64,000 nt of DNA from an uncultured Anaerolineae bacterium. GTDB lineage: Bacteria; Chloroflexota; Anaerolineae; Aggregatilineales; Phototrophicaceae. Shown here piece after piece: positions 40,263-47,880 of the stretch (the stretch's first letter is position 1; each line of letters starts with the position of its first letter). Under the pieces are notes generated by a model. That model was not told the origin of the DNA. It saw nothing but the letters and a program-made list of their open reading frames with translations, and ran no database searches. A program made the translations under genes and the position numbers. Location of the stretch: NCBI GenBank assembly GCA_937922795.1, contig CALAJK010000028.1:1-64000 (forward strand), written 5' to 3'.

Positions 40263-42911
40263 ATGCAAGCAATGCAAGGTATACAACCGTTCGAGCAAGT
40301 CATGATCCTCATCGTATTAGCCACGGCGTTCATTGCCTTGATCTATGCCTACTGGCTGGCGCGACAGACGTTCGCCGCCGACAAGGGCAGTCAGGCGATG
40401 CAGCGCATCTGGGGCTTCATCCGCGATGGCGCTAACGCATATCTGCGGACGCAGTTACGGACAATCGCCATCCTGATCGTCATCCTGACTATCGCGATGT
40501 TCTTGAGCGTGGCGCTAGTCAGGCCCACCGGTGAAGCAAATGAGCTCTTCTGCTCAGCCGAGGTGGAAAAGGCTTATGCCAGCGCCATTGCCGCCGGCAC
40601 TGGTTTGGAAGTCGAGGCAGTGACACAGCTTCTAGAAGACCGCACCCTCACGCCCAAACAGATCGCCAGTAATAACGGCTATGAAGAATTCAATCCGGAG
40701 CGCGTAGCGGCAGGCGTCGAGTGCGCCCCGGCCGTGACCGGCATCGCCATCGGCCGCGCGCTGGCGTTCGCGATGGGCGCGTCTTTCTCGGCCATGGTAG
40801 GTTTCATCGGCATGAACATGGCGGTGCAGGGTAATGTGCGCGTGGCGGCAGCCTCACGGCACAGCTTCAAACGTGCGCTGACCATAGCTTACCGCTCTGG
40901 CACGATTACCGGCATGCTCACCGACGGCCTGGGGCTGCTGGGCGGCACGATGATCTTCATCGTCTTCGGCAAAGCAGCGCCGGATGTGCTGCTCGGTTTT
41001 GGCTTCGGCGGCACGCTGCTAGCGCTGTTCATGCGCGTGGGCGGCGGCATCTACACCAAAGCGGCCGATGTAGGCGCTGACTTGGTCGGCAAGGTCGAAG
41101 CCGGTATGGAAGAAGACGATCCGCGCAATGCCGCTGTGATCGCCGACCTGGTGGGCGATAACGTCGGCGACTGCGCCGGTATGGCCGCCGACATCTTCGA
41201 AAGCTACGAGGTCACCATCGTCTCCAGCTTGATCCTTGGTCTGGCGCTGACTTCGCTCACCGGGCAGTTGTTCTGGATCGTGCTGCCGCTGCTGGTGCGC
41301 GGCATCGGCGTCATCAGCTCCATCGTCGGCACTTACATGGTCTCCGTCTGGCGTGTAGACGACGCCGAGGAAGCCATGTACAAGAGCTACGAAATTTCCA
41401 GCGCCATCACCATCGCCTCGACGTTCCTGCTGTCCGTGTTCTATGCTGGCGCTCAGGAGCCCAGCGGCGACATGCTAGCGCATCTATCGCTCGGTTCGCT
41501 GGTAGCCGTCGGCGTGGCGCTGGCGGTGACCTTCAACCCGCTCACCTCTTATGCTACCAGCGCCAAGAGCAAGCGCGTCCAGAACATCGCCAAGGCGACC
41601 GTGTTCGGCCCGGCGCTGGTCATCCTGGAGGGCGTCTCGCTGGGTTATCAGTCCAGCGTGTGGTCAGTCCTGGTGATCGTCGGCAGCATCGGCGCGTCCA
41701 TCCTGGTTTACAGCGTCACCTTCCCGGCCAACCTGGTTTTGCCTGTGTTCATCCTGGGCGTGGCGCTGGCCGTAGGGGCGATCATCCGCGGTTACCTGCG
41801 CAAAGACATCGTAGGGGGCATCTTCCTGGCGCTGTGGATCATGGTGGCTGCCCTGTACCTCATCAGCATGCGCGAAATCGATCTGGCGAATCGTTTCGTC
41901 TACACCCTGTTTGGCGTATCGCTGATCGGCGTCGGCATGCTCTCGCACACTGGCAACAACGTCAGCATGGACACCTTCGGCCCGATCTCTGACAACGCCA
42001 ACGGCATCGCCGAGCTGGCGGGCGAAGAGGACTTTTCGCCGCAGGCGCGGCAGATCATGGCCGATCTGGACGCGGCTGGCAATACGACGAAGGCGATCAC
42101 CAAAGGCATCGCCATCGGTTCGGCTGTCATCGCGGCGGTATCGCTGTTTGGGTCGTTCTTCATCGACATCAAACGGGTGGCGCCAGAGGGCATGGTCATC
42201 GAAGAGGTGATCAATCTCGCCAATCCGGTGGTCTTCATCGGCCTGCTGCTGGGCGGCGCGCTGCCGCTGCTGTTCGGCGGCCTGCTCATCAAGGCGGTCA
42301 ACCGCGCTGCGGGCTACATCATGGCTGAAGTGCGACGCCAACTGCGCATTCCGGAGATCATGAATAAGGAGCGTCCACCTGACTACGCGCAGTGCGTGAC
42401 CATCTCCACCCGCTCAGCGCAGGCCGAGCTCATCCCGCTGGGATTGATCGCCATCCTGGCGCCCATCGTGGTCGGCCTGCTGTTGAAGGAACAGGCGTTG
42501 GGCGGCTTCCTGGCCGGCGTCATCCTCTCCGGGCAGCTTCAAGCGGTGTTCATGGCCAACGCTGGCGGAGCCTGGGACAACGCCAAGAAATTCATCGAAG
42601 ACGGCAATTTGGGCGGCAAAGGCACCGATAACCACAAGGCCAGCGTCGTGGGCGATACGGTCGGCGACCCGTTCAAGGACACGGCCGGGCCGGCGCTGAA
42701 CCCCATGATCAAGGTGATGAACCTGGTGTCGCTCATCATGGCGCCTATCGTCGTCCAGACGCAGACGCCAGAGGCGACTGTGCCGGTGCTGATCTTCGTG
42801 ATCGTCGGCATCGCGCTCATCATCTGGTCGGTGCGTCGCAGCGACCGCGACGAGCAGGCGGAAGCGCCCATCCCAGCGGCAGCAACGGTTGAGCCTCAGC
42901 GCGTCGGCTAG
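40263..42911 (+). CDS. hppA: Membrane H+-pumping pyrophosphatase, K+-independent type
   Basis: An 882-residue M-PPase, longer than usual. The signature GNTTKAITKG has Lys610, the mark of K+-independent H+-PPases. Catalytic loops [40 protein letters not shown] and [20 protein letters not shown] are intact; the gate region reads DIFESYEVTIV. Extra length comes from a loop of about 60 residues after the second helix, bracketed by Cys97 and Cys154, and from a C-terminal tail after the last helix (DRDEQAEAPIPAAA). The ATG at 40263 is chosen because GGAAGG lies nine bases upstream; an ATG at 40254 is too close to it. It is followed by a strong terminator. Confidence 0.95.
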   Translation: MQAMQGIQPFEQVMILIVLATAFIALIYAYWLARQTFAADKGSQAMQRIWGFIRDGANAYLRTQLRTIAILIVILTIAMFLSVALVRPTGEANELFCSAEVEKAYASAIAAGTGLEVEAVTQLLEDRTLTPKQIASNNGYEEFNPERVAAGVECAPAVTGIAIGRALAFAMGASFSAMVGFIGMNMAVQGNVRVAAASRHSFKRALTIAYRSGTITGMLTDGLGLLGGTMIFIVFGKAAPDVLLGFGFGGTLLALFMRVGGGIYTKAADVGADLVGKVEAGMEEDDPRNAAVIADLVGDNVGDCAGMAADIFESYEVTIVSSLILGLALTSLTGQLFWIVLPLLVRGIGVISSIVGTYMVSVWRVDDAEEAMYKSYEISSAITIASTFLLSVFYAGAQEPSGDMLAHLSLGSLVAVGVALAVTFNPLTSYATSAKSKRVQNIAKATVFGPALVILEGVSLGYQSSVWSVLVIVGSIGASILVYSVTFPANLVLPVFILGVALAVGAIIRGYLRKDIVGGIFLALWIMVAALYLISMREIDLANRFVYTLFGVSLIGVGMLSHTGNNVSMDTFGPISDNANGIAELAGEEDFSPQARQIMADLDAAGNTTKAITKGIAIGSAVIAAVSLFGSFFIDIKRVAPEGMVIEEVINLANPVVFIGLLLGGALPLLFGGLLIKAVNRAAGYIMAEVRRQLRIPEIMNKERPPDYAQCVTISTRSAQAELIPLGLIAILAPIVVGLLLKEQALGGFLAGVILSGQLQAVFMANAGGAWDNAKKFIEDGNLGGKGTDNHKASVVGDTVGDPFKDTAGPALNPMIKVMNLVSLIMAPIVVQTQTPEATVPVLIFVIVGIALIIWSVRRSDRDEQAEAPIPAAATVEPQRVG

Positions 42912-42943
42912 GCATCTGTTCACGATCATTTCGCAGACTTTGG

Positions 42944-42975
42944 GCGGGGTGCAGGGGGCAACTTCTGCGCCCCGC
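42944..42975 (+). terminator. Rho-independent-type terminator of the second M-PPase gene
   Basis: An 11-bp stem with one G-U pair (GCGGGGTGCAG with CTGCGCCCCGC), a 10-nt loop, then TTCTTCATT. It lies 32 bp after the stop. Confidence 0.7.
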
Positions 42976-43060
42976 TTCTTCATTACAAATGTCCGCCCGC
43001 CGACTGCATTTTAGGCTATACTTGTGAGCAGACGTCTCTCTATACCGAATTGGGATAACC

Positions 43061-43606
43061 ATGTCGCTCCACCTATGGCATAATCTCTCGTCCGGCCCGA
43101 AACCGCCCGACATCATCTACGCCGTCGTCGAAGTTCCAAAAGGCAGCCAGAACAAATACGAGTACAGCAAGAGCGCCGGCGTGATCAAGCTCGACCGCGT
43201 GCTGTACAGCCCTCTGCATTATCCGGGTGATTACGGCTTCATCCCCCAATCCTACTACGGCGACGGCGATCCGCTGGACGTGCTGGTCATGATGGAAGAG
43301 GCCACTTTCCCCGGCTGTGTGATTGAGGCGCGCCCGCTAGGGATGCTGCGCCTGCTCGACCGCGGCCACAACGATGACAAAATCCTGGCCGTCCCATCAA
43401 CCGATCCCCACTACGACGACTTCCACGACATTGAGGATTTACCCAAACACTTCCCCAAAGCGGTCGAACACTTCTTCATCACCTACAAGCATCTTCAAGG
43501 CGCTGAGGTGACCAGCCAGGGATGGGTAGGAGCCGCCGAAGCCAAGCTGGCGATCCTGAACTCAATGCAGCTCTATCGCGACACTTTTCCGCCACAGCGC
43601 GTTTGA
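43061..43606 (+). CDS. ppa: Soluble inorganic pyrophosphatase (family I)
   Basis: A 181-residue family I PPase that hydrolyses cytoplasmic PPi without conserving energy. YSPLHYPGDYGFIPQSYYGDGDPLDVLV contains the family signature with the metal-binding acidic residues, and VPKGSQNKYEYSK holds the substrate-contacting Lys and Tyr. DDFHDIEDLP and HFFITYKHLQG complete the core. It lies 150 bp after the second membrane PPase gene beyond a terminator, so it probably has its own promoter. Three PPi-cleaving enzymes in under 6 kb is notable. Confidence 0.96.
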   Translation: MSLHLWHNLSSGPKPPDIIYAVVEVPKGSQNKYEYSKSAGVIKLDRVLYSPLHYPGDYGFIPQSYYGDGDPLDVLVMMEEATFPGCVIEARPLGMLRLLDRGHNDDKILAVPSTDPHYDDFHDIEDLPKHFPKAVEHFFITYKHLQGAEVTSQGWVGAAEAKLAILNSMQLYRDTFPPQRV

Positions 43607-43618
43607 GCGTCAGCGTCG

Positions 43619-43984
43619 ATGTCTCGGTCGACCCAGCAGCTCGGCAAACGGGGCGAACAACAGGCGCTGGCGTACCTGCGGCAGCGCGGCTACGAAATTG
43701 TAACCACCAACTGGCGCTGCCCAACCGGCGAGATCGACATCGTCGCCCGCCAGGGGACGACAGTGATCTTCGTCGAGGTGCGCAGCCGGCGCGCTGCCAC
43801 CACCGAAGCGGCTTTTGGGAGCATCGATGGCCACAAGCGATCGCGTCTGGCGCAGGCGGCGCAGCAGTATCTCAGCCAGCACGGGCTCGACCAGGCTGAC
43901 TGGCGCATTGACGTGATCGCGCTGGCCGTCTCGCCAGGCCGCACTCCGCTGATCGAACATGTCGAGGATGCGCTTGACTGGTGA
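43619..43984 (+). CDS. yraN: YraN/UPF0102 endonuclease-fold protein
   Basis: A 121-residue UPF0102 protein with the PD-(D/E)xK-like core: LGKRGEQQALAYL, NWRCPTGEIDIVARQ and IFVEVRSRRA. The Asp in GEIDIV and the Glu in VEVR match the metal-binding positions of Holliday-junction-resolvase-like nucleases. Its cellular role is poorly defined. It starts 12 bp after ppa and overlaps miaA by 26 bp, so ppa-yraN-miaA may be one transcript. Confidence 0.9.
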   Translation: MSRSTQQLGKRGEQQALAYLRQRGYEIVTTNWRCPTGEIDIVARQGTTVIFVEVRSRRAATTEAAFGSIDGHKRSRLAQAAQQYLSQHGLDQADWRIDVIALAVSPGRTPLIEHVEDALDW

Positions 43985-44906
43985 TCCGCCGCTGATCGTC
44001 ATCCTCGGCCCAACAGCGGTGGGCAAAACTGCGCTGGCCATTGAACTGGCTTTGGCCATCGGCGGCGAGATCATCAGCGCCGACAGCCGCCAGATCTACC
44101 GCTTCATGGACATCGGCACCGCCAAACCGACGCCCGAACAGCGGCAGCGCGTTCCGCATCACCTGCTCGACGTGGTCAATCCAGACGAAAACTTGGCGCT
44201 GGCGCAGTTCCAACGGCTGGCTTACGCCGCCATTCGCGATATCCTTAACCGCGAACGTATTCCCATTCTGGTCGGCGGAACCGGCCAATACCTGACAGCC
44301 GTAGTCGAGGGATGGCGCATACCGGAAGTCGCCCCTAACCGGGCGCTTCGGGCCGAGCTGGAAGCCTTCGCCGCCCAATATGGCGCGCTGGCACTTCACC
44401 AGCGCCTGGCGCAGGTCGATCCCGCCGCCGCCCGCGCCATTGACCCTCGCAACGTGCGGCGGGTGGTGCGCGCGCTGGAAGTTTGCCTGGAGACCGGCCA
44501 ACCGATCAGCAACCTGCAGCGCAAGCAGCCGCCCGCCTACCGAATCGTCCAGCACGGTCTCACGCTGGAACGGGCGGCACTTTACCGCCGCGCGGATGAT
44601 CGCCTGGATGACATGCTGCGCCAGGGGTTTCTGGAGGAAATCCGCCAGTTGCTGGCGCGGGGTTATGATCCCCACCTGCCTTCGATGAGCGGCTTGGGTT
44701 ATCGCCAGTTGATCCCCCACCTGCTGCACGGCCAACCCCTGGGTGAGGCCTTGGCGGCTGCGCGGCATGCCACTCATGATTTCATCCGCCGGCAGTACAC
44801 CTGGTTTCGCGGGCATGACTCCGGCATTCTATGGCACAATATGGATGATCTGGCAGCCAACCGCTTCATCGAGGCGGTCGAACGGTGGCTGCGCGAACAG
44901 GAATGA
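43959..44906 (+). CDS. miaA: tRNA dimethylallyltransferase MiaA
   Basis: A 315-residue MiaA that adds a dimethylallyl group to A37 of UNN-decoding tRNAs. The P-loop is ILGPTAVGKTALAIELA, DSRQIYRFMDIGTAKPT is the substrate motif, and LVGGTGQYLTAVVEG and GLGYRQLIPHL are conserved. Its donor DMAPP would come from the mevalonate pathway encoded at 33-37 kb (inference). The start at 43959 lies inside yraN; a second in-frame ATG at 43968 is possible, and neither has a strong ribosome site. Confidence 0.95.
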   Translation: MSRMRLTGDPPLIVILGPTAVGKTALAIELALAIGGEIISADSRQIYRFMDIGTAKPTPEQRQRVPHHLLDVVNPDENLALAQFQRLAYAAIRDILNRERIPILVGGTGQYLTAVVEGWRIPEVAPNRALRAELEAFAAQYGALALHQRLAQVDPAAARAIDPRNVRRVVRALEVCLETGQPISNLQRKQPPAYRIVQHGLTLERAALYRRADDRLDDMLRQGFLEEIRQLLARGYDPHLPSMSGLGYRQLIPHLLHGQPLGEALAAARHATHDFIRRQYTWFRGHDSGILWHNMDDLAANRFIEAVERWLREQE

Positions 44907-44910
44907 CCGG

Positions 44911-45573
44911 ATGTCGCTCATACGGCGCGTTAGCAATCCCAACTTTGTCGTCGGCGTGTTCCTGCTGGTCGTCTTATCCATCCTCGCCGGCCCCAACACG
45001 CTGCCCCGGCTGATCGCCTCGCTCGTGCCGGGCTTCGATGAAGGCGCGCCCTGCCAGTGGCTGCGCCGCGGCATAGATCGCGCCGCCCACCAGTCGTTGA
45101 TCGGCCGCGCCGCCCGCAACCCCTTGAGCCTCAGCGTCCGGGCGGCGCCGCTGCCCGCCACCTTGGACGGCACGCTGGTGATCACCATCACCATCACCAA
45201 CACTTCCCTGGGCACAGTGGCCATCTACTACAACCCGGACCAGGTGCGGATCGGCGATGACGGCGTCACCAGCGGTCTGGGGCTGGTGTTCAACGCGCCC
45301 AACCGGCAGCCGGCCGGCCAGTTTCAGGGCGGCGGCGTCCCCGAAAGCGACATCCGTCTGCTCGGCCCACGCCAGAGCTGTGTGCATCGAGTCGAATTTC
45401 CTATGACGCAACTGCCTGACCCGACCATTGCCACCGGGAGCGCCTCCGTCAAAGCCTACTACCGCAACACGTCGCCGGGCGCTCAGACGGCCGACGCCCA
45501 GACGGGATTGATCTTCGCCGATCAAGGGCTATGGGTTGGCGTGGTCGAGTCAGAACCGGTTATCATCCGTTGA
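44911..45573 (+). CDS. Membrane-anchored protein with beta-rich external domain, unknown
   Basis: A 220-residue protein with one N-terminal hydrophobic segment, residues about 12-33 (FVVGVFLLVVLSILAGP). The remainder looks extracytoplasmic and beta-rich: DGTLVITITITNTSLGTVAI resembles immunoglobulin-like domains. Two Cys, in GAPCQWLRR and RQSCVHRVEF, could form a disulfide. I do not recognise a family. The start at 44911 is 4 bp after miaA; longer in-frame extensions run back into miaA. Co-transcription with miaA is likely. Confidence 0.7.
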   Translation: MSLIRRVSNPNFVVGVFLLVVLSILAGPNTLPRLIASLVPGFDEGAPCQWLRRGIDRAAHQSLIGRAARNPLSLSVRAAPLPATLDGTLVITITITNTSLGTVAIYYNPDQVRIGDDGVTSGLGLVFNAPNRQPAGQFQGGGVPESDIRLLGPRQSCVHRVEFPMTQLPDPTIATGSASVKAYYRNTSPGAQTADAQTGLIFADQGLWVGVVESEPVIIR

Positions 45574-45589
45574 GGGCGTCAAATGACGG

Positions 45590-45618
45590 TTCACATTCTT
45601 CGCAGTTCCGATTATGAT
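45590..45618 (+). promoter_or_regulatory. Promoter of the FHA regulator with overlapping inverted repeat
   Basis: TTCACA, a 17-bp spacer, then TATGAT. ATGATA-N5-TATCAT at 45614-45630 overlaps the -10 box and the expected start, and could be an operator for autoregulation. Confidence 0.6.
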
Positions 45619-45669
45619 AGATAATATCATGAGCAAGACATCGGCTCATCGAACGAGGTTTTAAATCGC

Positions 45670-46326
45670 ATGCCGAAATCAGACCTGGACAGACCCGTCT
45701 TGATCGTACAGTACGAGAATGAGCCTTCACAGCATTGGCCGATGCCGAAAGACGAGGTCATTCTCGGACGTGACGATGCCTGCGACCTGCCGTTGAAAGA
45801 ACGACCGGTCTCTCGTCATCATGTGCGCATCTTCCGCGAAGGCGACGCCTACTTCATCGAAGACCTGGAAAGCCGCAACGGCACCTGGCTGAACGGCGAG
45901 AAGATCACCGGCGTGCATCCCTTGTACGACGGCGACGAAATTCATCTGGCGCTGTGCGTCCGCATCCGCTTCATCGGCTCCGGCACGACCACGCCGCTGA
46001 CCTCGCGCGTGCCGCCGGCGGGCGCTGGCCGGCTGCGGCTGGACCGCGAATCGCGCCGGGTGTTCATCAACGACCAGGAGCTGAACCCGCCGCTCAGCCT
46101 GCCCCAGTACCGGCTGTTGGAGCTGCTCTACAACAATCCGGGCAGCATCTGCACCCGCGACCGCGTCATCGAAGCTGTCTGGCCAGAGGCGATGGGCGAA
46201 GGCGTCAGCGAACAGGCGATCGACGCGCTGGTGCGCCGCCTGCGCGACCGTCTGGCCGAGCTTGACCCGGACTGGCAGTACATCGTCACCGTGCGCGGCC
46301 ACGGCTTCCGCCTGGATCAGGGGTAG
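45670..46326 (+). CDS. FHA domain-winged helix transcription regulator
   Basis: A 218-residue protein joining an FHA domain (residues about 25-100) to an OmpR/PhoB-type winged helix (about 115-217). The FHA has the phosphothreonine-binding residues in ILGRDDACDLPL, PVSRHHVRIF and ESRNGTWLNGE. The DNA-binding half has LSLPQYRLLELLYNNPG, VWPEAMGEGVSEQAI and VTVRGHGFRLDQG. It probably changes DNA binding when the FHA docks on a Ser/Thr-kinase-phosphorylated partner. No kinase gene is adjacent. A promoter with an inverted repeat over the -10 box lies just upstream. The last codons form the start of a 37-bp direct repeat. Confidence 0.88.
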   Translation: MPKSDLDRPVLIVQYENEPSQHWPMPKDEVILGRDDACDLPLKERPVSRHHVRIFREGDAYFIEDLESRNGTWLNGEKITGVHPLYDGDEIHLALCVRIRFIGSGTTTPLTSRVPPAGAGRLRLDRESRRVFINDQELNPPLSLPQYRLLELLYNNPGSICTRDRVIEAVWPEAMGEGVSEQAIDALVRRLRDRLAELDPDWQYIVTVRGHGFRLDQG

Positions 46327-46350
46327 TCACGGAATCACGGTGGCTGACAC
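46314..46350. repeat. 37-bp direct repeat, copy 1
   Basis: Begins GGATCAGGGGTAGTCACGG and includes the stop codon of the FHA gene. It is identical to 46387-46423; the start-to-start distance is 73 bp. Confidence 0.95.
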
Positions 46351-46353
46351 CGC

Positions 46354-46382
46354 TTGACAAATTGTCAAGTGGGGGGTACAAT
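46354..46382 (+). promoter_or_regulatory. Near-consensus promoter with palindromic operator
   Basis: TTGACA, a 17-bp spacer, then TACAAT, the best promoter seen in this window. CTTGACAAATTGTCAAG at 46353-46369, with perfect 8-bp arms around one A, covers the -35 box, so a bound repressor would block it. Transcription should start near 46389, at the edge of repeat copy 2. Confidence 0.8.
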
Positions 46383-46386
46383 GCAA

Positions 46387-46423
46387 GGATCAGGGGTAGT
46401 CACGGAATCACGGTGGCTGACAC
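46387..46423. repeat. 37-bp direct repeat, copy 2
   Basis: Exact copy of 46314-46350. The 36 bp between the copies are essentially the promoter-operator. A 73-bp tandem duplication or a small insertion event would explain the arrangement. Confidence 0.95.
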
Positions 46424-46443
46424 TCCACAGGATTGAGCCAGCT

Positions 46444-47382
46444 GTGCATATCGGCAAGATGGAAATCGTCCCCCTGCGGCAGGCCTTCCGGCACGAAGCC
46501 CAGGACTTTACACGTTGGCTGGAGGCCAACATAGACGCGCTGTGCCAGCGAATAGGTTTGGAACTCACCGTTCTGGAGCGCGAAAGAGTCGTCGGGTCAT
46601 TCATCGTTGACCTATTGTGTGAGGATCGCCAGAGGAACCGCGTCATCATCGAAAACCAGCTTGAGCGCAGCGACCACGATCATCTGGGAAAACTGTTGAC
46701 GTATCTGGTGAATCTGGAGGCCAAAACGGCCATCTGGGTGACGCCTGAAGCCCGTCCTGAACACCAGCGGGTGATTGACTGGTTGAACGAAGTGACCAGC
46801 GAGGATTATGCGTTTTATCTCATCCAGGTGGAAGCCGTGCGAATTGGCGCTTCGCCCTTCGCCCCCTTGTTCACCGTCCTGGCTGCGCCTGACGAACAAA
46901 CCCGCGAGATCGGCGAAACCAAGAAGGAACTAGCTGACAGCCACATTCGCCGGCGCGAGTTCTGGACGCAGCTGATCGAACGCAGCAAAGGACGCACCAG
47001 ACTGTTTTCAGCACGAAAGCCCGGCACGGATCATTGGCTTGGAATTAGCGCCGGGCGGTCCGGCTTGACCCTTACCTACCTCATCTGGTCCGACGGCGCG
47101 GGCATAGAACTCTATATACACACCGGTGATCAGCAGAAGAACAAAGCGATCTTCGATGCGCTTCTGGCACAGAAGGCAGCAATTGAAAACGAGTTTGGAG
47201 AACCCTTGAACTGGCAGCGGCTCGACGAAAAGCAGGCCAGCCGCATCAGGTGGAAGATCTATGGCCACGGCGGCCTGAATGAGCCAGACCATTGGCCTGC
47301 GCTCCAGGATAGGCTAATTGATGCCATGATCCGTTTCGACAAAACCCTGCGGCCGCGAATCGCCAGAATCGCGGTGCGATGA
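46444..47382 (+). CDS. DUF4268-type protein with PD-(D/E)xK nuclease-like domain
   Basis: A 312-residue protein of a family seen near restriction and defence genes. The N-terminal half (VGSFIVDLLCED, VIIENQLERSDHDHLGKLL) has a PD-(D/E)xK layout, D then E-x-Q, in which Gln replaces the usual Lys. The C-terminal half (RREFWTQLIERS to WKIYGHGGLNEP) is the DUF4268 domain. The start is uncertain: GTG at 46444 with AGGA upstream is preferred, ATG at 46459 is possible, and anything earlier would overlap the promoter. The biochemical role is unproven; nuclease or methylation-dependent defence functions are guesses. It stands alone with no methyltransferase beside it. A strong, palindrome-overlapped promoter suggests repressed, switchable expression. 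Confidence 0.75.
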   Translation: MHIGKMEIVPLRQAFRHEAQDFTRWLEANIDALCQRIGLELTVLERERVVGSFIVDLLCEDRQRNRVIIENQLERSDHDHLGKLLTYLVNLEAKTAIWVTPEARPEHQRVIDWLNEVTSEDYAFYLIQVEAVRIGASPFAPLFTVLAAPDEQTREIGETKKELADSHIRRREFWTQLIERSKGRTRLFSARKPGTDHWLGISAGRSGLTLTYLIWSDGAGIELYIHTGDQQKNKAIFDALLAQKAAIENEFGEPLNWQRLDEKQASRIRWKIYGHGGLNEPDHWPALQDRLIDAMIRFDKTLRPRIARIAVR

Positions 47383-47481
47383 CACAGACCGGAATTGCGT
47401 TGAAACACGAGCGTTCCAGCCGCGCTGCGCCAGCCTCCGGGCCGCAAGATTGGGTCACCCAGCCAACCGATCACCCACCTC

Positions 47482-47649
47482 CTACACCAGTTCGGGCGCG
47501 AACAGGATGAGGTTGCCGGTCACAGCTCCACTTTTATACAGCACGCTGGCTTTCGCCGCCTCCAGAATCGGAAACTTGGCGGCGATGACCGGCCGGATGA
47601 CGTCCAACCCCCACAAACGGCGTTCAGGCGCGCAGCCCGGCTGGGCAAA
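47482..47649 (-). pseudogene. Fragment resembling the C-terminus of a zinc-type alcohol/quinone dehydrogenase
   Basis: A 56-codon open stretch without a start. RPVIAAKFPILEAAKAS followed by YKSGAVTGNLIL resembles the end of medium-chain dehydrogenases (family pattern PVI-x3-FPLE-A-x-A-x-LESG-x-x-GK-V/I-L). The rest of such a gene is absent. The 47383-47812 gap holds nothing else that I recognise. The similarity was judged by eye. Confidence 0.4.
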
Positions 47650-47812
47650 CTAGAACCCACAGCCATCGCCTCAAAATTAGCGAGACGTCTGCAACAAGAC
47701 CGATGTGTCTACTCTGCCGGGCGAATACACCGGCGCGCCTCTACAAACTTTCCCAACCTGCTGCGATCCACTGGTTGATTTTGATGCCTCTGCCTGACTG
47801 GAAGCTGGGCAG

Positions 47813-47841
47813 TTGAAACAGCATTATTGACACACTATTAT
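47813..47841 (+). promoter_or_regulatory. Promoter of the amidohydrolase-type M20 gene
   Basis: TTGAAA, a 17-bp spacer, then TATTAT, with an expected start near 47848 and a short leader. CACTA-N6-TAGTG at about 47833-47848 forms a small inverted repeat over the -10 box. Confidence 0.6.
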
Positions 47842-47880
47842 AGTAGTGCGAATTTACAGTCTCTGAGAGGAGGATCACCG

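Noticed and set aside
46354-46443. Longer N-terminus for the DUF4268 protein
   Set aside because: That start would lie inside the -35 box of the promoter and translate through the -10 box and the repeat. Transcription should begin near 46389.
47383-47880. tRNA or small RNA gene in the 0.5-kb gap
   Set aside because: No cloverleaf-like arms, TTC-type loop or anticodon stem could be fitted by eye. Only the dehydrogenase-like fragment and a promoter are supported.
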